DNA from: Albugo candida
Taxonomy: Eukaryota; Oomycota; Peronosporomycetes; Albuginales; Albuginaceae
Assembly: GCA_905220665.1 (NCBI GenBank)
Contig: CAJNAR010000002.1
Span: forward strand, 665,399 to 729,398
Direction of reading: 5' to 3'
Length of the DNA: 64,000 nucleotides
Shown here: piece by piece, positions 56,821 through 64,000 of the stretch
Layout of the letters: every line of letters starts with the position of its first letter
Numbering within the stretch: the stretch's first letter is position 1
Notes under the pieces: generated by a model
The model's input: the letters and a program-made list of their open reading frames with translations, nothing else
Told to the model about the DNA's origin: nothing
The model's database searches: none
Program-made: the position numbers and the translations under genes

Positions 56821-59800
56821 ACTTCATTATAGCATTCTGCATTATCCGGTACCGAGCTTTTAATTGCGTTCGTCAATCTAGGTATCTCAACATTCAACAC
56901 ATTTTTCTAGAACCGCTTGAAATCTCGTTTATATATAAAAAGAACACGAGAAACGCCTCATGTTCACTAGGCCGAACGAGACAATAATTACTATGTTCGC
57001 CAGCATTGGAGTCCCGAAAGAGTATCTTCTTCACAGGTTTCTAGCCTTGTTTCCACCTTTCGGGTAGTATCAGCCTTTTGCTGCACAACCTTAGGTGAGA
57101 AAGTACAGATTAGTAGTATTTCGATATCGTTTGGAATAGAATCTTCGAATGCCGTTCCCTAGTGCTGTTTCCTCATCTCCAGCTATGAGTGCCCTGAAAA
57201 CGACATTATGTTATAAAACGCCAAGCACATGTGTTAGACTATTTGGGATGGAATGCTACTGCCACTTTGCAGAGAAGCTTCAATGAGAAAGCGAGATTAA
57301 CATTACCCAACAGAAATGCGAAAGAGCATGAGGTGAAATAATTAGAACACAGAAAGAGGAGCCTTGTTTTTATCCTAACACTACACCAGATACACATATT
57401 TACTATATAATGCTGCATTATCTGGTTTACATATGTTAGCTAGATTTGACAACTTTCAGCCCTTTTGTCTAGTCTTGCTCGATTATCTCGTATATACAAT
57501 AAAAACCTGGGAAACACCTCATGTTCGGGAGGCTTGACGCTTTCCCCGAGACAATAGTTACTATGTCCGCCAACATTGGAGTCCCAAAAGATTATCTTCT
57601 TTACAGAAATTAAGCATTGTTTCCACCTTTCGGCTGGCATCAACCTTTTGCTGCACAAGCTTAGGTGAGAAAGTATAGATTAGTAGTATTCCGATATCGT
57701 TTTGAATAGAATAGAATCTTCGAATGCCGTTCCGTAGTGCTGTTTCCTCATCTCCAGCTATGAGTGCCCTGAAAGACGACGTCATGTAATAAAACGCCTA
57801 GCACATGTGGCAGACTTTTTGGGATGGAATGCTACTGCCACTTTGAAGACAAGCTTCAATGAGAAAGCGAGATTGACATTACCCAACGGAAATGCGAAAG
57901 AGCATGAGGTGAAAGAATTAGAACACAGAAAGAGGAGCCTTGTTTTTATCCTATCACTACATCAAAGAGACATATTTACTATATAATGCTGTATTATCTG
58001 GTTTACATATGTTTGCTAGATTTGACAACTTTCAGCTCTTTTCTCTAGGGGTGCTGTACAATCTCGTCGATACAATAAGAACCTGAGAAACGCCTCATGT
58101 CTAGGGGGCTGAGCGCTTTCTCCGAGACAATAATTACTCTGTTCGCCAACATTGGAGTCCGAAAGATTATCTTCCTCAAAGATTTATATACTTGTTTCCA
58201 CCTTTCGGGTGGTATCAACCTTTTGCTGCAACAGCTTAGGTGAGAAAGTATAGATTAGTAGTATGTCGATATCGTATTGAATAGAATCTTCGAATGCCGT
58301 TCCGTAGTGCTGTTTCCTCATCTCCAGCTATGAGTGCCCTAAAAACGAGGTTATGTTACAAAACACCAAGCACATGTGGCTGACTTTTTGGGATGGAATG
58401 CTACTGCTACTTTGAAGAGAAGCTTCAATGAGAAAGCGAGATTGACATTACCCAACGGAAATGCGAAGAGGCATGAGGTGAAAGTATTCACACACAGAAA
58501 AAGGAGCCTTGTTTTTATCCAAACACTACATCAAAGAGACATATTTACTATATAATGCTGCATTATCTGGATTACATATGTTAGCTAGATTTGACAACTT
58601 TCAGCCCTTTTGTCTAGTCTTGCTCGATTATCTCGTATAAACAATAAAAACCTGGGAATTACCTCATGTTCGGCAGGCTTAACGCTTTCCCCGAGACAAT
58701 AGTTACTATGTCCGCCAATATTGGAGTCCCAAAAGATTATCTTCTTCACAAAAATTAATCATTGTTTCCACCTTTCGGGTGGCATCAACCTTTTGTTGCA
58801 CAAGCTTAGGTGAGAAAGTACAGGTTAGTAGTATGTCGATATCGTTTTGAATAGAATCTTCGAATGCCGTTCCCTAGTGCTGTTTCCTCATCTCCAGCTA
58901 TGAGTGCCCTAAAAACGACGTTATGTTATAAAACACCAAGCACATGTGGCAGACTTTTTGGGATGGAATGCTACTGCTACTTTGAAGAGAAGCTTCAATG
59001 AGAAAGCGAGATTGACATTACCCAACGGAAATGCGAAAGAGCATGAGGTGAAAGTATTCACACACAGAAAAAGGAGCCTTGTTTTTATCCAAACACTACA
59101 TCAAAGAGACATATTTACTATATAATGCTGCATTATCTGGATTACATATGTTAGCTAGATTTGACAACTTTCAGCTCTTTTCTCTAGGGGTGCTGTACAA
59201 TCTCGTCAATACAATAAGAACCTGAGAAACGCCTCATGTCTAGGGGGCTAAGCGCTTTCTCCGAGACAATAATTACTCTGTTCGCCAACATTGGAGTCCG
59301 AAAGATTATCTTCTTCACAGATTTATATACTTGTTTCCCCTTTCGGGTGGCATCAACCTTTTGTTGCACAAGCTTAGGTGAGAAAGTACAGGTTAGTAGT
59401 ATGTCGATATCGTTTTGAATAGAATCTTCGAATGCCGTTCCCTAGTGCTGTTTCCTCATCTCCAGCTATGAGTGCCCTAAAAACGACGTTATGTTATAAA
59501 ACACCAAGCACATGTGGCAGACTTTTTGGGATGGAATGCTACTGCCACTTTGCATTTAATGAGAAAGCGAGATTGACATTACCCAACGGAAATGCGAAAG
59601 AGCATGAGGTGAAAGAATTAGAACACAGAAAGAGGAGCCTTGTTTTTATCCTATCACTACACCAGAGAGACATATTTACTATATAATGCTGCATTATCTG
59701 GTTTACATATGTTAGCTAGATTTGACAACTTTCAGCTCTTTTCTCTAGGGGTGCTGTGTAATCTCGTCAATACAATAAGAACCTGAGAAACGCCTCATGT

Positions 59801-62800
59801 CTAGGGGGCTGAGCGCTTTCTCCGAGACAATAATTACTCTGTTCGCCAACATTGGAGTCCGAAAGATTATCTTCCTCAAAGATTTATATACTTGTTTCCA
59901 CCTTTCGGGTGGTATCAACCTTTTGCTGCAACAGCTTAGGTGAGAAAGTATAGATTAGTAGTATGTCGATATCGTATTGAATAGAATAGAATCTTCGAAT
60001 GCCGTTCCGTAGTGCTGTTTCCTCATCTCCAGCTATGAGTGCCCTAAAAACGAGGTTATGTTATAAAACACCAAGCACATGTGGCAGACTTTTTGGGATG
60101 GAATGCTACTGCCACTTTGAAGACAAGCTTCAATGAGAAAGCGAGATTGACATTACCCAACGGAAATGCGAAGAGGCATGAGGTGAAAGTATTCACACAC
60201 AGAAAGAGGAGCCTTGTTTTTATCCGAACACCACATCAGATAGACATATTTACTATATAATGCTGCATTATCTGGTTTACAAATGTTAGCTAGATTTGAC
60301 AACTTTCAGCCCTTTTGTCTAGTCTTGCTCGATTATCTCGTATAAACAATAAAAACCTGGGAATTACCTCATGTTCGGCAGGCTTAACGCTTTCTCCGAG
60401 ACAATAGTTACTATGTCCGCCAATATTGGAGTCACAAAAGATTATCTTCACAAAAATTAATCATTGTTTCCACCTTTCGGCTGGCATCAACCTTTTGCTG
60501 CACAAGCTTAGGTGAGAAAGTATAGATTAGTAGTATGTCGATATCGTTTTGAATAGAATCTTCGAATGCCGTTCCCTAGTGCTGTTTCCTCATCTCCAGC
60601 TATGAGTGCCCTAAAAAACGACGTTATGTTATAAAACACCAAGCACATGTGGCAGACTTTTTGGGATGGAATGCTACTGCCACTTTGCAGAGAAGCTTTA
60701 ATGAGAAAGCGAGATTGACATTACTCAACGGAAATGCGAAAGAGCATGAGGTGAAAGAATTAGAACACAGAAAGAGGAGCCTTGTTTTTATCCTAACACT
60801 ACACCAGATACACATATTTACTATATAATGCTGCATTATCTGGTTTACATATGTTAGCTAGATTTGACAACTTTCAGCCCTTTTGTCTAGTCTTGCTCGA
60901 TTATCTCGTATAAACAATAAAAACCTGGGAATTACCTCATGTTCGGCAGGCTTAACGCTTTCTCCGAGACAATAGTTACTATGTCCGCCAATATTGGAGT
61001 CCCAAAAGATTATCTTCTTCACAAAAATTAATCATTGTTTCCACCTTTCGGCTGGCATCAACCTTTTGCTGCACAAGCTTAGGTGAGAAAGTATAGATTA
61101 GTAGTATGTCGATATCGTTTTGAATAGAATCTTCGAATGCCGTTCCCTAGTGCTGTTTCCTCATCTCCAGCTATGAGTGCCCTGAAAGACGACGTCATGT
61201 AATAAAACGCCAATCACATGTGGCAGACTTTTTGGGATGGAATGCTACTGCCACTTTGCAGAGAAGCTTTAATGAGAAAGCGAGATTGACATTACCCAAC
61301 GGAAATGCGAAAGAGCATGAGGTGAAAGAATTAGAACACAGAAAGAGGAGCCTTGTTTGTATCATATCACTACACCAGAGAGACATATTTACTATATAAT
61401 GCTGCATTATCTGGTTTACATATGTTAGCTAGATTTGACAACTTTCAGCTCTTTTCTCTAGGGGTGCTGTGTAATCTCGTCAATACAATAAGAACCTGAG
61501 AAACGCCTCATGTCTAGGGGGCTGAGCGCTTTCTCCGAGACAATAATTACTCTGTTCGCCAACATTGGAGTCCGAAAGATTATCTGCTTCACAGATTTAT
61601 ATACTTGTTTCCCCTTTCGGGTGGCATCAACCTTTTGTTGCACAAGCTTAGGTGAGAAAGTACAGGTTAGTAGTATGTCGATATCGTTTTGAATAGAATC
61701 TTCGAATGCCGTTCCCTAGTGCTGTTTCCTCATCTCCAGCTATGAGTGCCCTAAAAACGACGTTATGTTATAAAACACCAAGCACATGTGGCAGACTTTT
61801 TGGGATGGAATGCTACTGCCACTTTGCAGAGAAGCTTTAATGAGAAAGCGAGATTGACATTACCCAACGGAAATGCGAAAGAGCATGAGGTGAAAGAATT
61901 AGAACACAGAAAGAGGAGCCTTGTTTTTATCCAAACACTACACCAGAGAGACATATTTACTATATAATGCTGCATTATCTGGTTTACATATGTTAGCTAG
62001 ATTTGACAACTTTCAGCTCTTTTCTCTAGGGGTGCTGTATAATCTCGTCAATACAATAAACCTGCGACACCTCATGTTCGGGAGGCTTGACGCTTTCCCC
62101 GAGACAATAGTTACTATGTCCGCCAACATTGGAGTCCGAAAGATTATCTTCCTCAAAGATTTATATACTTGTTTCCACCTTTCGGGTGGTATCAACCTTT
62201 TGCTGCAACAGCTTAGGTGAGAAAGTATAGATTAGTAGTATGTCGATATCGTATTGAATAGAATCTTCGAATGCCGTTCCGTAGTGCTGTTTCCTCATCT
62301 CCAGCTATGAGTGCCCTAAAAACGAGGTTATGTTACAAAACACCAAGCACATGTGGCAGACTTTTTGGGATGGAATGCTACTGCTACTTTGAAGAGAAGC
62401 TTCAATGAGAAAGCGAGATTGACATTACCTCAACGGAAATGCGAAAGAGCATGAGGTGAAAGTATTCACACACAGAAAAAGGAGCCTTGTTTTTATCCTA
62501 ACACTACACCAGATACACATATTTACTATATAATGCTGCATTATCTGGTTTACATATGTTAGCTAGATTTGACAACTTTCAGCCCTTTTGTCTAGTCTTG
62601 CTCGATTATCTCGTATAAACAATAAAAACCTGGGAATTACCTCATGTTCGGCAGGCTTAACGCTTTCCCCGAGACAATAGTTACTATGTCCGCCAATATT
62701 GGAGTCCCAAAAGATTATCTTCTTCACAAAAATTAATCATTGTTTCCACCTTTCGGCTGGCATCAACCTTTTGCTGCACAAGCTTAGGTGGGAAAGTATA

Positions 62801-64000
62801 GATTAGTAGTATGTCGATATCGTTTTGAATAGAATCTTCGAATGCCGTTCCCTAGTGCTGTTTCCTCATCTCCAGCTATGAGTGCCCTGAAAGACGACGT
62901 CATGTAATAAGACGCCAATCAAATGTGGCAGACTTTTTGGGATGGAATGCTACTGCCACTTTGAAGACAAGCTTCAATGAGAAAGCGAGATTGACATTAC
63001 TCAACGGAAATGCGAAAGAGCATGAGGTGAAAGAATTAGAACACAGAAAGAGGAGCCTTGTTTTTATCCTAACACTACACCAGATACACATATTTACTAT
63101 ATAATGCTGCATTATCTGGTTTACATATCTTAGCTAGATTTGACAACTTTCAGCCCTTTTGTCTAGTCTTGCTCGATTATCTCGTATAAACAATAAAAAC
63201 CTGGGAATTACCTCATGTTCGGCAGGCTTAACGCTTTCCCCGAGACAATAGTTACTATGTCCGCCAATATTGGAGTCCCAAAAGATTATCTTCTTCACAA
63301 AAATTAATCATTGTTTCCACCTTTCGGCTGGCATCAACCTTTTGCTGCACAAGCTTAGGTGAGAAAGTATAGATTAGTAGTATGTCGATATCGTTTTGAA
63401 TAGAATCTTCGAATGCCGTTCCCTAGTGCTGTTTCCTCATCTCCAGCTATGAGTGCCCTGAAAAACGACGTTATGTTATAAAACACCAAGCACATGTGGC
63501 AGACTTTTTGGGATGGAATGCTACTGCCACTTTGCAGAGAAGCTTTAATGAGAAAGCGAGATTGACATTACTCAACGGAAATGCGAAAGAGCATGAGGTG
63601 AAAGAATTAGAACACAGAAAGAGGAGCCTTGTTTTTATCCTAACACTACACCAGATACACATATTTACTATATAATGCTGCATTATCTGGTTTACATATC
63701 TTAGCTAGATTTGACAACTTTCAGCCCTTTTGTCTAGTCTTGCTCGATTATCTCGTATAAACAATAAAAACCTGGGAATTAACTCATGTTCGGCAGGCTT
63801 AACGCTTTCCCCGAGACAATAGTTACTATGTCCGCCAATATTGGAGTCCCAAAAGATTATCTTCTTCACAAAAATTAATCATTGTTTCCACCTTTCGGCT
63901 GGCATCAACCTTTTGCTGCACAAGCTTAGGTGGGAAAGTATAGATTAGTAGTATGTCGATATCGTTTTGAATAGAATCTTCGAATGCCGTTCCCTAGTGC
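56820..64000. repeat. Satellite array, unit ~570 bp, >12 copies, continues beyond window
   Basis: The landmark agtgctgtttcctcatc recurs at 57161, 57736, 58306, 58876, 59444, 60011, 60578, 61149, 61718, 62283, 62854 and 63425; the window ends in the next copy (agtgc at 63996). Spacing is 565-575, mean about 570. The first partial copy (56,820-57,150) is the most diverged, as expected at an array edge. Copies differ by a variant segment: X (gtcttgctcgattatctcgt) or Y (ggggtgctgt), in the order X Y X Y Y X X Y Y X X X. Open stretches of about 60-70 codons recur in each copy, but they vary in start, end and frame and show no known motif, so I call the array noncoding. Confidence 0.93.

Noticed and set aside
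56820..64000. Repeated 60-70-codon ORFs in the satellite as a tandem gene family
   Set aside because: Frames and ends vary between copies and carry no known motif; satellite divergence is not codon-patterned by eye.
56820..64000. CRISPR array
   Set aside because: Units of about 570 bp without short direct repeat-spacer structure, in a eukaryotic genome.

Overview
The window looks like nuclear DNA of an oomycete, most likely a white-rust (Albugo-type) biotroph. Three things point there. Genes are dense, with short GT-AG introns: the 26 I placed are 41-59 nt. The gene set is eukaryotic. Large proteins carry repeated C-x2-C-x5-G motifs, the hallmark of the 'CCG' effector class described from Albugo. 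The species is an inference; I could not run a search.

Layout. (1) 1-1.5 kb: the 3' part of an intact CCG-type effector whose reading frame is open through the left window edge. (2) 2.7-18.3 kb: a compact, conserved housekeeping block of thirteen genes, most of them spliced: PRP40-like splicing factor, TIM13-like chaperone, LSM1, SAS10/UTP3, CMC2, a 168-aa multi-pass membrane protein, gamma-tubulin, RNA polymerase III subunit RPC5, a 212-aa protein with a WWYAIEWP motif, ribosomal protein eS19, NOP58, SmD1 and ARFRP1. Several (TIM13, LSM1, CMC2, the membrane protein, the 212-aa protein) are invisible as long ORFs and were assembled here from exons. (3) 17.3-56.8 kb: a gene-poor region of three tandem diverged segmental duplicates (units A, B, C). 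Each starts with ARFRP1 (intact in A, pseudogene in B and C) and carries a broken CCG effector on the minus strand plus the same series of decaying sequences. A fourth effector remnant lies in unit B. A Ty1/copia element (23,940-28,791) sits in unit A with a CATTA target duplication, and unit B preserves the empty site. Unit C is split by a foldback element, a decayed DDE transposase and a second copia element on the minus strand (51,627-56,020). (4) 56.8-64.0 kb: a satellite with a unit of about 570 bp, more than 12 copies in two interspersed variant classes, running off the right edge.

How the parts relate. The housekeeping block serves RNA processing and ribosome biogenesis (PRP40, SmD1, LSM1, SAS10, NOP58, eS19, RPC5), mitochondrial assembly (TIM13, CMC2), microtubule nucleation and Golgi traffic. 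The region to its right behaves like a nursery and graveyard of effectors: duplication copied an ARFRP1-effector segment, the passenger ARFRP1 copies died, the effector copies accumulated stops and frameshifts, and retroelements and satellite filled the rest.
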